Shown here in pieces: positions 18,842 to 27,200 of a stretch of DNA of 64,000 bases; the stretch's first letter is position 1; each line of letters begins with the position of its first letter. Position numbers and translations under genes: made by a program. The notes beneath the pieces were generated by a model, which saw nothing but the letters and a program-made list of their open reading frames with translations, ran no database searches and was not told the DNA's origin. This stretch comes from Pantoea agglomerans NBRC 102470. GTDB taxonomy: Bacteria > Pseudomonadota > Gammaproteobacteria > Enterobacterales > Enterobacteriaceae. The DNA lies in assembly GCF_001598475.1 (NCBI RefSeq), contig NZ_BCZA01000010.1:62001-126000 (forward strand). Reading direction: 5' to 3'.

Positions 18842-19087
18842 ATGTCTGTATCCGAAGCTACTACCGGTGGTAAAAGTGTCGCGGCGTTAGTTGAGAGCCT
18901 GGAAAAACAGGCGGCAAAACGTTCAGACGCGAACTGGCACGAAGGTCTGAAAAGCAGCACCAAAATCGCACTGGAAAAAATTAATGGTGCGTTTGCTGCA
19001 AAATGGATCAGCGCAGACGAGAGCCTGAGCCTTAAGCAGCGCGTTTACAGTGTGCAGGATAAGTTGATTGAGCTGGCTTTATGGTGA
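18842..19087 (+). CDS. small cytoplasmic protein, function unknown
   Basis: An 81-residue protein I do not recognise. It is hydrophilic, mostly helical by appearance, with no signal peptide or membrane segment, no cysteine, and a regular pattern of Lys/Ala/Glu-Ser (VAALVESLEKQAAKRSD, TKIALEKINGAF, SLKQRVYSVQDKLIELALW). The start is well supported: AGGTAGG lies directly upstream of the ATG at 18842, and a TATAAT box sits about 46 bp before it. It stands alone, convergent with the acetyltransferase gene one base further on. Coding character is good (wobble GC preference), so it is likely real. Confidence 0.7.
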   Translation: MSVSEATTGGKSVAALVESLEKQAAKRSDANWHEGLKSSTKIALEKINGAFAAKWISADESLSLKQRVYSVQDKLIELALW

Positions 19088-19088
19088 T

Positions 19089-20000
19089 TTAAATTGCCCG
19101 TCGGCTCGCACGTAAATCGGCAGGGGTAAAAAACTGATATTTCAGCACGCAGCGTCGCCCGGCATTTTGCGCGCTGCGCAGTGAAGGGGTGTTACCGGGC
19201 AGAATGGTACCGGTCAGCAGTGCCTTCTCACCATAATGATGATGAAGCTGCTGCAGCAAACGCTGCTGAGCGCGCGCGGCGAGTCCACGGCCCTGATAAG
19301 CGGGCATAATCACCTCATCCATAATCTGAAACCCCTCAATAAAGGTCAGTCGCCGGGGGACACAAATCATCAGCCCTGCCACTATTCCCTGCCAGATAAT
19401 CAGAAACACATGTCCCGCGGCGATATCCTCCCGTAATTCCTGCCTGCTGGTTGCCAGTAGCTGATCGCGCAGATGCGGCAGCGTGTGCCAGCTGGCACGA
19501 TAGGCGCGGTTAATCGCCGTGATACAGGCGGGATAATCCTTCCGGCGGGCTGTCACCAGTGAAATATCTTCGTCGACAGGAACAGAGAGTGAAGCCAGGT
19601 CGCTGAGGAAAAGCAGTTGATCTGTTATACCGATGTCAGGATAAGTCGCAGGCAACAGGATGCGCAGCTTCAGAGGTTTCAGCGGCTGCCATGCCTGCAT
19701 AATGGCGCTAGCGACCCTGTAATCGATGATGCCGTCACGCGCAACAACCTCAATAAAGGGCTGTGCAGGATCGCCACCCAGATAGCGCGGCCCGGTGAGA
19801 TAACGCTGGCCGTTTATCGTCAGTTCTCGCTGCAAAAAGGCGTGCTGGGGCAGACCGGTTTCACGCCATGGAAAGGCGGCAGAAAAATGGTGATCGTGGC
19901 ATCGTGTCTGCTGCTGCGCCAGCCAGCTGGCAAGCCAGTCGCTGAGACGTTCAGATGAGACAGGAACAGTACGGTAGAGCGACACCATATAATCCAGCAT
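19089..20000 (-). CDS. GNAT-family N-acetyltransferase
   Basis: A 303-residue protein whose C-terminal half is a GNAT acetyl-CoA-dependent acetyltransferase. Motif A is IMDEVIMPAYQGRGLAARAQQRL (about 226-248), with QGRGLA as the acetyl-CoA pyrophosphate loop; the preceding strand is VFLIIWQGIVAGLMICV. The first 140 residues have no clear domain. AAGGAA is 5 bases before the ATG. Its 3' end abuts the preceding plus-strand gene. The substrate is unknown; nothing in the neighbourhood suggests a specific one. Confidence 0.8.
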   Translation of the reverse strand: MLDYMVSLYRTVPVSSERLSDWLASWLAQQQTRCHDHHFSAAFPWRETGLPQHAFLQRELTINGQRYLTGPRYLGGDPAQPFIEVVARDGIIDYRVASAIMQAWQPLKPLKLRILLPATYPDIGITDQLLFLSDLASLSVPVDEDISLVTARRKDYPACITAINRAYRASWHTLPHLRDQLLATSRQELREDIAAGHVFLIIWQGIVAGLMICVPRRLTFIEGFQIMDEVIMPAYQGRGLAARAQQRLLQQLHHHYGEKALLTGTILPGNTPSLRSAQNAGRRCVLKYQFFTPADLRASRRAI

Positions 20001-20518
20001 AAGATTCCTTATTGCCCGCCGTCAGTGATCTCCTGCCTCGCTCCGCGATACATCTGTACCGTTACCGGATTGCAGATGAGGCTGATGAGAGTGTAAACGA
20101 TGTGCTCTGTTTATGACCATCTCAACCTCTCAGCCAGCACCATTACATCCCCTCTGCATGACGGCTCTGGACCTGCCAGACGGTGCAATGCTGACAATGT
20201 GAGCAGGTATACGTCATCTTCTGCGATCGCTTATCGTCGCCACCCTCTGAGCTGCATTAAACATGGGTTACGATCTATTCGGGTCTGGCTGGATTTCGTA
20301 TACATGGTCAAATTAATTGATGAAATAAGGCAGGGTTGCCCAAAAATTTAAATGGGGAATAGATGCGAAATTTTTACGTAAATAATACGGAATCAGATAA
20401 TCGGCAGCCGATAAATGGATTATGATAAAGAGGATTTTCAATAATTATAAAATGTTCGATCTTTTTAACACCCGGGGGTTACATGGTTCATATTGATTTA
20501 TGCACCCAGGAGGGCGTG
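20001..20518. other. intergenic region, no gene recognised
   Basis: About 0.5 kb. A plus-strand frame (20100-20351) has no ribosome binding site and mixed composition and is not called. The last 170 bp are very AT-rich and probably contain the promoter of the small gene at 20519. Confidence 0.45.
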
Positions 20519-20692
20519 ATGAAAGCTTATGCTTTTCAGACGCCGATGCAGGCAATGACCCTGCTGGAAAAAATTAAAAATGATGAATTTCAGTGGTTTA
20601 ATCTGGAGTGGGAAGGGCGCCGCTATACCTGTCCGCATCATTTTATTAAAAGGCTCAGCAGCCGCTCTTATATTAAATCGTTCTGGCGTTAA
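20519..20692 (+). CDS. small basic protein, function unknown
   Basis: A 57-residue protein not recognised by family. The start at 20519 is chosen because AGGAGGG at 20508-20514 is ideally placed; an in-frame ATG at 20483 would add 12 residues. Composition is aromatic and basic (FQWFNLEWEGRRYTCPHHFIKRL...YIKSFWR). The single Cys with two His (CPHH) could bind a metal but there is no second pair. The gene is followed by a perfect hairpin terminator, supporting expression as a single-gene unit. Confidence 0.6.
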   Translation: MKAYAFQTPMQAMTLLEKIKNDEFQWFNLEWEGRRYTCPHHFIKRLSSRSYIKSFWR

Positions 20693-20783
20693 ATTCGCTT
20701 AAAAGATAAGGCTGATGCACAATTACTTATTATTGATGCAGGTTTTATTTAACTGTTCTACGCATATTTTTAACGTAATGATA

Positions 20784-20811
20784 AACGGGGCAGAGCCTGC
20801 CCCGTTATTTT
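20784..20811 (+). terminator. rho-independent terminator
   Basis: Perfect 9-bp stem AACGGGGCA / TGCCCCGTT with loop GAGCC, followed by ATTTT. Confidence 0.85.
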
Positions 20812-21090
20812 CAGCGACCATATGGCGTTGTTATCACGGTCAGCGGTAATAATAGTGCGTCATCTGCACAGATACCGGCCTGCTCAGTATCATTATTACC
20901 GCTTAATCATTTTCTGCTGTTGCTTATCAGGGCTATCGAAACGCTAAACAATCCTTTATGCAGGGCTGGACGGTTGTGTGCTGCGCCCGGCAATGCGCCG
21001 TGATCCTGTGTAAATCATCTTCTGTTCGGCCCTTGACGTGAAACGTCTACTGTTACACTCAGATGACACTTAATCCGGATCCCTACTGCA

Positions 21091-22674
21091 ATGCCCCATG
21101 AAAAAATGCGCCTTCGCTCGCTGCTGACTTTGCTTTCCATCGGGGGCGTCATTCTGACCTCCGGTCTGCTGCTGAGTGCGCTGCTGCTGTTTCAGAAGGC
21201 CAACATCGAAGACAGTCTGCTTGAAGGGAACATTGCCTATGCCCGCAAGCTGGCTGATACCACCGATCGTTACCTGGCGACAGCACAACGTGAACTGGCC
21301 TGGAGTGCGTCGCAGATCAAGGGGCTTAGTGATATTAAACGACTGGAAGGAGAGAGCGATCGCCTGCGAATGCAGTCGGGTTTTTTCAACTCGGTGGTGG
21401 TGGTAAATCATGGTGCCATTATTGCAGCAACCTCACCCGATAGTCTGAATCTTATTGGCGTGAAGCTGCACTCACTTGCCAGCCTGCAGGCCATAGCGAC
21501 CCAAAAGCCTTTTATCTCAGCTCCTTTTACCTCCGCGGCCGGTAACTATGTGGTGTTTTTATCACAACCTCTGTTCAGCGAAGATGGCCGCTATCTGGGC
21601 TACATTGGCGGGACTATTTATCTCAAGAAACAGAGCATGCTGAGCGAAATCCTGAGCCAGCATTTCTATTCCAATGGTTCAACGGTCAGCGTGGTCAGCA
21701 ATGAAGGGCTGATTATTTTCAGTCATGACGCGGCGCGCGTCGGAACAAAGATGCTGCTGAGTCTGGCACTGCAGAAACGGCTCGCCACGACGGAAAGCGG
21801 GCATTTCACGCTGGAGAGTGAGGGGCAGCACTATCTGACCGGCTATGGCACACTGCATAAAACCGGCTGGAACGTTTTTATTACCGGCACCTCTGAAACG
21901 GTCAGGCATATTCTGATGCGCACGGCAGAAAGCGCCGTCTGGTTCGTTCTGGGCATTATTGCCGTAACAGCGGCCATTATTGCCTTTATGGCCGGTCGGA
22001 TCGCCTCTCCACTGGAAAAGCTGGCGGACAGAGTGCGCGATGGCGGCAGCGAAGCCCAGGCGGAATCTCTCGCCACAGTCAAAACCTGGTATTACGAGGC
22101 TGATCGGCTCAAAGAAGCCGTGCAGGCTCATCGGCACGCCGTTGCGGGTCATCTTGCCGCGTTAAACGATGAAGCGATGACCGATCCGCTGACCGGGCTC
22201 TGCAACCGACGCGGATTTTCGGCGCTGGCGGCGCAGTCAGACAGTGAGCATGAACAGTGTGCCATCGCCATTGATATTGACCATTTTAAGAAGATAAACG
22301 ACTGGTACGGGCATGACGCGGGCGATGCGGTTCTGGTGAGCCTGGCAGCGTTGCTGCGTCAGGCCTGTCGCACCGGCGATATCGTCAGCCGGTTTGGTGG
22401 CGAGGAGTTTATTCTGCTGCTGCCGCATACCACGCTGGCTGATGCCGTCCGCACCGCGGAACGCATCCGTGAAACCGTCAGCGCCACCACCTTCCCGTTT
22501 GCCGGAACGATGACGATATCAGCCGGGGTGGCTTCACGGAGCGATCAGGATAGCGATCGCGACTCTCTGCTGCGGCGTGCCGATGAAGCGCTTTACGAAG
22601 CAAAAGCCGCCGGGCGTAATACCGTCATCATTGCCGGAGCTGAGGATTTCAGCGCGTCTGATTCGGCCGGGTAA
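21091..22674 (+). CDS. membrane diguanylate cyclase (dCACHE-HAMP-like-GGDEF)
   Basis: A 527-residue protein making cyclic-di-GMP. TM1 spans about residues 10-32, followed by a periplasmic double-CACHE-like sensor (to about 270; LSQPLFSEDGRYLGYIGGTIYL and the second lobe GLIIFSHDAARVGTK), TM2 at about 282-303 and a short HAMP-like linker. The GGDEF domain has DPLTGLCNRRGF, DIDHFKKINDWYGHDAGD and an active GGEEF at 436-440. The inhibitory I-site RxxD is intact as RTGD (427-430), five residues before the motif, so product inhibition is expected. The ligand of the CACHE domain is unknown. It converges on the GAF/GGDEF/EAL gene 24 bp away. Confidence 0.94.
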   Translation: MPHEKMRLRSLLTLLSIGGVILTSGLLLSALLLFQKANIEDSLLEGNIAYARKLADTTDRYLATAQRELAWSASQIKGLSDIKRLEGESDRLRMQSGFFNSVVVVNHGAIIAATSPDSLNLIGVKLHSLASLQAIATQKPFISAPFTSAAGNYVVFLSQPLFSEDGRYLGYIGGTIYLKKQSMLSEILSQHFYSNGSTVSVVSNEGLIIFSHDAARVGTKMLLSLALQKRLATTESGHFTLESEGQHYLTGYGTLHKTGWNVFITGTSETVRHILMRTAESAVWFVLGIIAVTAAIIAFMAGRIASPLEKLADRVRDGGSEAQAESLATVKTWYYEADRLKEAVQAHRHAVAGHLAALNDEAMTDPLTGLCNRRGFSALAAQSDSEHEQCAIAIDIDHFKKINDWYGHDAGDAVLVSLAALLRQACRTGDIVSRFGGEEFILLLPHTTLADAVRTAERIRETVSATTFPFAGTMTISAGVASRSDQDSDRDSLLRRADEALYEAKAAGRNTVIIAGAEDFSASDSAG

Positions 22675-22698
22675 GATTCCGGGGTGGGTGGGACAGGC

Positions 22699-24480
22699 TC
22701 AGCACTTACTGCGTAATCGCCAGCCGAGCCACTCATCCAGTGCCGCTTCCGGCAGCGGCCTGGAGTAGAAAAAGCCCTGCGCCTGGTCGCAGCCGAACTC
22801 GGTCAGCGCCGTAACGGTTTCCGCATTCTCCACGCCCTCAGCCAGCACCATATAATCGAGATCTTTAAGCATCGCAATAATACTGCGGGCGATGACGCGC
22901 GATGCGGTGTCAGATGAAATTTCGCTGATCAGTGAACGGTCCAGCTTGATCACATCCAGCGGAATGCGCCGCAGATAACTGATGTTGCTGTAGCCGGTAC
23001 CAAAGTCATCCAGTGAAATACCGAATCCACGAAGTTTCAGCATCTCAAGCCCCCGCATTGCGGTCGCGCTCTCCAGAATCCGTTCCGTCTCCAGACACTC
23101 AATGCCCAGCAGCGAAACCGGGAGCTTCGCCCTGATCATCTGCTCTTCCAGCTCGTCGGCAAAACCGTCACGTGAAAAATCGCTGCTGCTGACGTTAATG
23201 GTGATGGGCAACTGAATATAGCTGTTGCGCAGCCGGGAGAGCCGGGCGATTGCGTGCTCTGTCACCCAGGTGGTCAGTTCGCTGAGCAGCTCGGTTTGCA
23301 CGGCAAAGGGTAAAAACTGTGCAGGAGACAGTTCGCCGCGCTGCGGATGCTGCCAGCGGATCAGGGCCTCCAGGCCAATTGGCTTGCCGCTGTGCAGACA
23401 GATTTTAGGCTGATACGCCAGCCATAACCCCTTATCCTGGCGTATCGCGATGGCCAGGTCATGCATCAGGGTGAAGTCCTGCGTATGGCGCGTATCAGTG
23501 GCCTCGCTGAAAGGCATCGAGGCGACGTCGCGTGTGATGGCCTCGTGCAGCGCGCTGACCGCACGCCGCAGGATCTCCTGGGCAGGCATCTCCCCGGTAT
23601 TGAAACTCGCCTCACCGGTGTGGGTCATCAGTGCAACCGACAGCCCATCGCCGAGATCCGCGCTGATCCCGGCCAGCTTGTTTGCCACCCAGTTGGCAGT
23701 GAGTCTGCTCTCCTGACGTGTCAGCAGGGCAAAGCGCCCGGTGGCTACGGTGTAGAGCATCTCTCCTGGCGCAGGCCTCAGGCGCAGCGGCAGCAGTGTC
23801 GCCACATCTTTCAACAGGCTTTCAACCGGTCCCATGCCCATTGAGCGCGCAAGCTCGTAGGCGCGCGGCATATCGATACAGTCAATCAGCACCAGCCGCC
23901 GTGGCGTGGTGTCACCGGAGGCGGCAAGAAACTGCAGGTCGCGAATCAGACGCTGGCGGTTGGGCAGACCGGTTACCGGGTCGGCAAAGCCAGCCGAGTA
24001 CCAGGCCTCAAGAAATGACATCACCAGTGCCGCCAGCATCTTTAGCATGGCGACCTGATCCGCATTAAAGGGATGAGGCGCGGTGTCAGTCACGCACAGC
24101 GTACCCAGTATCAGACCTGTGCTGCTTTTAAGCGGTACGCCGGCATAAAAGCGGATAAAAGGCGCGCCAACAATCAGCGGATGCTCAGCAAAGCGGGTAT
24201 CCAGCAACGTATCGGGTACTACCACGGTGCTGTCACTGTCCACTGCATGCCGGCAGAGCGAGTCCTGCCGGGAGGATTGAGTGAGTGTGAAATTTTGCGC
24301 AGCCTTAACATGCTGCATCTCATCATCCAGTACGGAGATAAAGCTGCCGGGTATACCGAGTGCCTGGCTGGCCAGCCGGACGAACTGTCGCAACACATCG
24401 TCACGACTTTCGTCGTTACTGCGCAGCGCGTGCAGGGTTCGCGTGCGGCAATCGTCGCCGCCGCTGAGACTCATAAGCAT
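22699..24480 (-). CDS. GAF-GGDEF(degenerate)-EAL protein
   Basis: A 593-residue soluble protein with GAF (about 25-160), GGDEF-like (165-320) and EAL (340-590) domains. The GGDEF signature is ATGRFALL (246-253), so cyclase activity is not expected. The EAL domain has EALIRW (EAL at 371-373), INVS, ETE, DDFGTG, KLDRS, AEGVE and QG, all the metal and catalytic residues of an active phosphodiesterase. It is clearly a paralogue of the truncated protein at the window start. GGAGGA lies 5 bases before the ATG. Convergent with the diguanylate cyclase, it forms with it a make-and-break pair. Confidence 0.93.
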   Translation of the reverse strand: MLMSLSGGDDCRTRTLHALRSNDESRDDVLRQFVRLASQALGIPGSFISVLDDEMQHVKAAQNFTLTQSSRQDSLCRHAVDSDSTVVVPDTLLDTRFAEHPLIVGAPFIRFYAGVPLKSSTGLILGTLCVTDTAPHPFNADQVAMLKMLAALVMSFLEAWYSAGFADPVTGLPNRQRLIRDLQFLAASGDTTPRRLVLIDCIDMPRAYELARSMGMGPVESLLKDVATLLPLRLRPAPGEMLYTVATGRFALLTRQESRLTANWVANKLAGISADLGDGLSVALMTHTGEASFNTGEMPAQEILRRAVSALHEAITRDVASMPFSEATDTRHTQDFTLMHDLAIAIRQDKGLWLAYQPKICLHSGKPIGLEALIRWQHPQRGELSPAQFLPFAVQTELLSELTTWVTEHAIARLSRLRNSYIQLPITINVSSSDFSRDGFADELEEQMIRAKLPVSLLGIECLETERILESATAMRGLEMLKLRGFGISLDDFGTGYSNISYLRRIPLDVIKLDRSLISEISSDTASRVIARSIIAMLKDLDYMVLAEGVENAETVTALTEFGCDQAQGFFYSRPLPEAALDEWLGWRLRSKC

Positions 24481-24826
24481 GGATTCCTCCGCACCGGCTG
24501 GTTACGGCGCGAAATTAAACAGAAAAATTGAAGGGTATGATGTCATGACTACAGGCAAATTCTGCAAAAAGAAAGAGTCATGACCATTTATTTTTTATCC
24601 CACTGCACGGCATTGCTGGTCAGAATAGCAAATCACTTTTCTTTAACGAAATATTTTAGTAATCACGATTCTATTATTTTGTCGTTAAAAACTTTTAATT
24701 TCTTAAATATCCTGCCAGTATACAGAGTATAAACATAGTGCACTATATAATAACGCACTAAAGTAGATGACATAACTTATTTTTGTTTAATTTTAACTAC
24801 ACCAATGACAACATCGGGGAAACCTC
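24481..24826. other. divergent intergenic region
   Basis: AT-rich 346 bp between the GAF/GGDEF/EAL gene and the chemoreceptor. It should hold both promoters. A sigma-28 motif was looked for upstream of the chemoreceptor: TAAAG occurs at 24759 but no GCCGATAA follows, so none is called. Confidence 0.4.
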
Positions 24827-26260
24827 ATGAATTCACTCAGGCATTTCACTATCCGCCGCGTTGTGCTGTGGATGATGATCGTCTCACTGGGCATCGTCGT
24901 GCTGGCCGGTGGCTACAGCAGCCAGGTCGTGCGCGATATCTTTCGTCAAACCGATCGTTCAGCCGTTCTGACGCAGCAACTGAGCTTTCTGGCGCACAGC
25001 GCTATCGTCATGCAGAGCGGTACGTCAGCCGATAAAAACGCGCTCGTCGCCTCAACCCCGGCCGATGCTGACTGGGATAACGTCCGCGCGGCACTTACGA
25101 CAACCCCCTCAGAATACGCAACGGTTGCACGTGCGCAGCTGGACAAGGTGACGCAGCAGCTGGCCGGGAATCAGGCACCCCTGAAGGCTGACCGGCATCG
25201 GCTTGAGGGAGTATTGCTGGCAGCACTGCTGGCGGCAGTGGCGTTGCTGCTGTTTTGTGACCGCTATCTGGTCGTCCATCTGGTGCGTCCGGTAGGTAAA
25301 ATTCGCGGTCATTTAAAAATTATTGCCGATGGCGATCTGACGCGCGAGCCGGAAGATCTGGGGCGCAACTGTGTCGGGCAACTGGTGCCGCTGGTCAAAG
25401 AGATGCAGCACAGTCTGTTGCAGACGGTCAGCGCTATCCGAGACAACGCAGCCATTCTTCATCGTGAAGCGGGGGACATTGCTGCGGGTAACGCCGATCT
25501 CTCCGACCGGACATCCACTCAGGCTGCTGCGCTGGAGCAGACCGCAGCCAGCATGGAGGAGATTACCGTCACCGTGCGTCACAATGCACAGAATGCCCGC
25601 GAGGCACGTGAACTGGCTGCCAGCACCACGGATACGACTCAGCAGGGCGTGGAACTGGTTCAGTTGGTATCGGCAGCCATCACCAGCATCGCTCAGGGAT
25701 CAGAAAAAATCCGGCAGTTCACCACCACTATTAATGGTATTGCGTTTCAGACCAACATTCTGGCGTTAAACGCCGCTGTAGAAGCCGCCCGTGCGGGCGA
25801 ACAGGGCCGCGGCTTCGCGGTGGTCGCCAGTGAGGTGCGTTCACTGGCACAGCGAAGTGCTGCTGCCTCTAAAGAGATCGAAGAGCTGATTGCCGATACC
25901 GTGGCACGCGTTGACGATGGACGGCGGGCGGCTGAGAGCGCAGGAACCACCATGGAGGCCGTGCTGCGCGGCGTCGGCGGCGTGAATGAACTGATCGGAC
26001 AGATTGCGCTGGCTTCGGATGAACAGAGCAAAGGGATTGCCCAGGTCACGGTCGCCGTTGCAGAACTTGACCGCGTAACGCAGCAGAATGCGACGCTGGT
26101 TCAGCAGGTTTCGGCGACGGCAGGCAGTCTCAGTGGACAGACTGAAACGCTGGGCAGCGTGATTACGCGCTTTACCCTGCCGCATCACCCTCTTGCCGTA
26201 GAGCCTAAACGCGTCACGCCTGATGAAAAAGGCGGCTGGGCAACGTTTGCGCGGGCATAG
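24827..26260 (+). CDS. methyl-accepting chemotaxis protein
   Basis: A 477-residue chemoreceptor. TM1 spans about 12-30 and TM2 about 125-142, leaving a periplasmic sensor of only about 90 residues, shorter than the usual four-helix bundle. A HAMP segment ([22 protein letters not shown]) and a complete signalling hairpin follow, with the tip [35 protein letters not shown]. The C-terminus reads GGWATFARA, which resembles but does not equal the NWETF tether for CheR/CheB of high-abundance receptors. No che genes are in the window, so it must use chromosomal CheA/CheW. The ligand is unknown. Confidence 0.93.
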   Translation: MNSLRHFTIRRVVLWMMIVSLGIVVLAGGYSSQVVRDIFRQTDRSAVLTQQLSFLAHSAIVMQSGTSADKNALVASTPADADWDNVRAALTTTPSEYATVARAQLDKVTQQLAGNQAPLKADRHRLEGVLLAALLAAVALLLFCDRYLVVHLVRPVGKIRGHLKIIADGDLTREPEDLGRNCVGQLVPLVKEMQHSLLQTVSAIRDNAAILHREAGDIAAGNADLSDRTSTQAAALEQTAASMEEITVTVRHNAQNAREARELAASTTDTTQQGVELVQLVSAAITSIAQGSEKIRQFTTTINGIAFQTNILALNAAVEAARAGEQGRGFAVVASEVRSLAQRSAAASKEIEELIADTVARVDDGRRAAESAGTTMEAVLRGVGGVNELIGQIALASDEQSKGIAQVTVAVAELDRVTQQNATLVQQVSATAGSLSGQTETLGSVITRFTLPHHPLAVEPKRVTPDEKGGWATFARA

Positions 26261-26621
26261 CCTGAACGTATTTTTTCTGAACTGTAGATAATGTCTGTCC
26301 GGCACGGAATAACGATTAACGTTCACTCTTTTTAAAAGAGGAATGAAACGGTCATTTTTTGTGACTGTGATTGACGTTGATCATCATTCGATCAACGCCA
26401 CCATTCAGAATGACAATTACTATTCTCAGCGGTGCAAAAATTATCCGGGCAGTGATTTAAATATAATTCAGGTTATTTTCTCTGTTTTTACTGGTGCGTT
26501 ACGCTTTCCTGATAAGTGTAAAACGCCGGGCTGTTAAAACTTAACTCAAATTTATGTTTTGGCCGCAGGCGTGTACTTCTGCCCGGCCATCTCGCCGGGG
26601 CACCGTATGCGGAGCGTTTAT
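26261..26621. other. intergenic region, no gene recognised
   Basis: About 360 bp. A 64-codon frame at 26343-26537 is not called because its GAGG is only 1 base from the ATG and its translation looks random. Holds the promoter region of the HTH gene. Confidence 0.4.
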
Positions 26622-26861
26622 ATGGGAAATCAGATTTTACAGCGGCCTGTCGCCGTCCAGCACAACGTGCGTGAGCTGCGCCTTGCGGCCGGTCTCTCTC
26701 AGGAGATTGCAGCCGAGCGTTTCGATCTTAGCCAGCGTGTCTGGCAGACGAAAGAAGCATCGAAAAATCCTGCGCTGCTCAGTCAGGGAGAGTATGAACT
26801 GCTGATGCTGCTCGCCGGAGAGCATCCGCACTATCAACTGGTACCAAAGCTGAAAAAGTAA
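26622..26861 (+). CDS. small helix-turn-helix DNA-binding protein
   Basis: A 79-residue protein with one XRE-like helix-turn-helix (VRELRLAAGLSQEIAAERFDLSQRVWQTKEASKNPALLSQGEYELLML). The ATG at 26622 follows GGAG by 7 bases; frames starting further upstream lack a site and add unrelated residues. The layout, with Leu-Ser-x-Arg-Val-Trp-Gln in the recognition region, resembles small plasmid-type regulators rather than phage repressors. Target genes are unknown; the neighbours are signalling genes on the same strand. Confidence 0.7.
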   Translation: MGNQILQRPVAVQHNVRELRLAAGLSQEIAAERFDLSQRVWQTKEASKNPALLSQGEYELLMLLAGEHPHYQLVPKLKK

Positions 26862-27182
26862 GGCGTTCATCCTCTGTTTTCTCTTAAGTAAAGTCATGTC
26901 GGGCCGATATACAGAGCTAAGCGAGGCGCATTACCGCCTGTCTGATATGCTCTGGCCAGATAATACTGTGCGGTCCGCCGCACCCTCTCTGGCAGGGATA
27001 ACGTGTTAACTGATGCCTCGCTGTCTGCGGTGTCATCTTTATCGGGCTCAGCGCAGCAACCTGTTGCTGCCGGGTTTACTGACGGGCCTTTCTTCCGGCA
27101 ACGGATCGGCAGCGAACTCTGCGCGTTCTGTCTGATTGAACGTGTCCTCTTTATGCTGTGTCAGGCCAGCCACAGCAGATAA
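26862..27182. other. intergenic region, no gene recognised
   Basis: About 320 bp upstream of the GAF-PAS-GGDEF-EAL gene. A minus-strand frame (27048-27263) overlaps the start of that gene and is not credible. No clear promoter could be assigned. Confidence 0.4.
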
Positions 27183-27200
27183 CACCAGAGGAGAGTTACG

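Noticed and set aside
20100..20351. 83-codon plus-strand frame
   Set aside because: No ribosome binding site, mixed composition, no recognisable domain.
24750..24826. Possible sigma-28 promoter for the chemoreceptor
   Set aside because: TAAAG is present but nothing like GCCGATAA follows at the right distance.
26343..26537. 64-codon plus-strand frame after the chemoreceptor
   Set aside because: GAGG is only 1 base from the ATG and the translation looks random.
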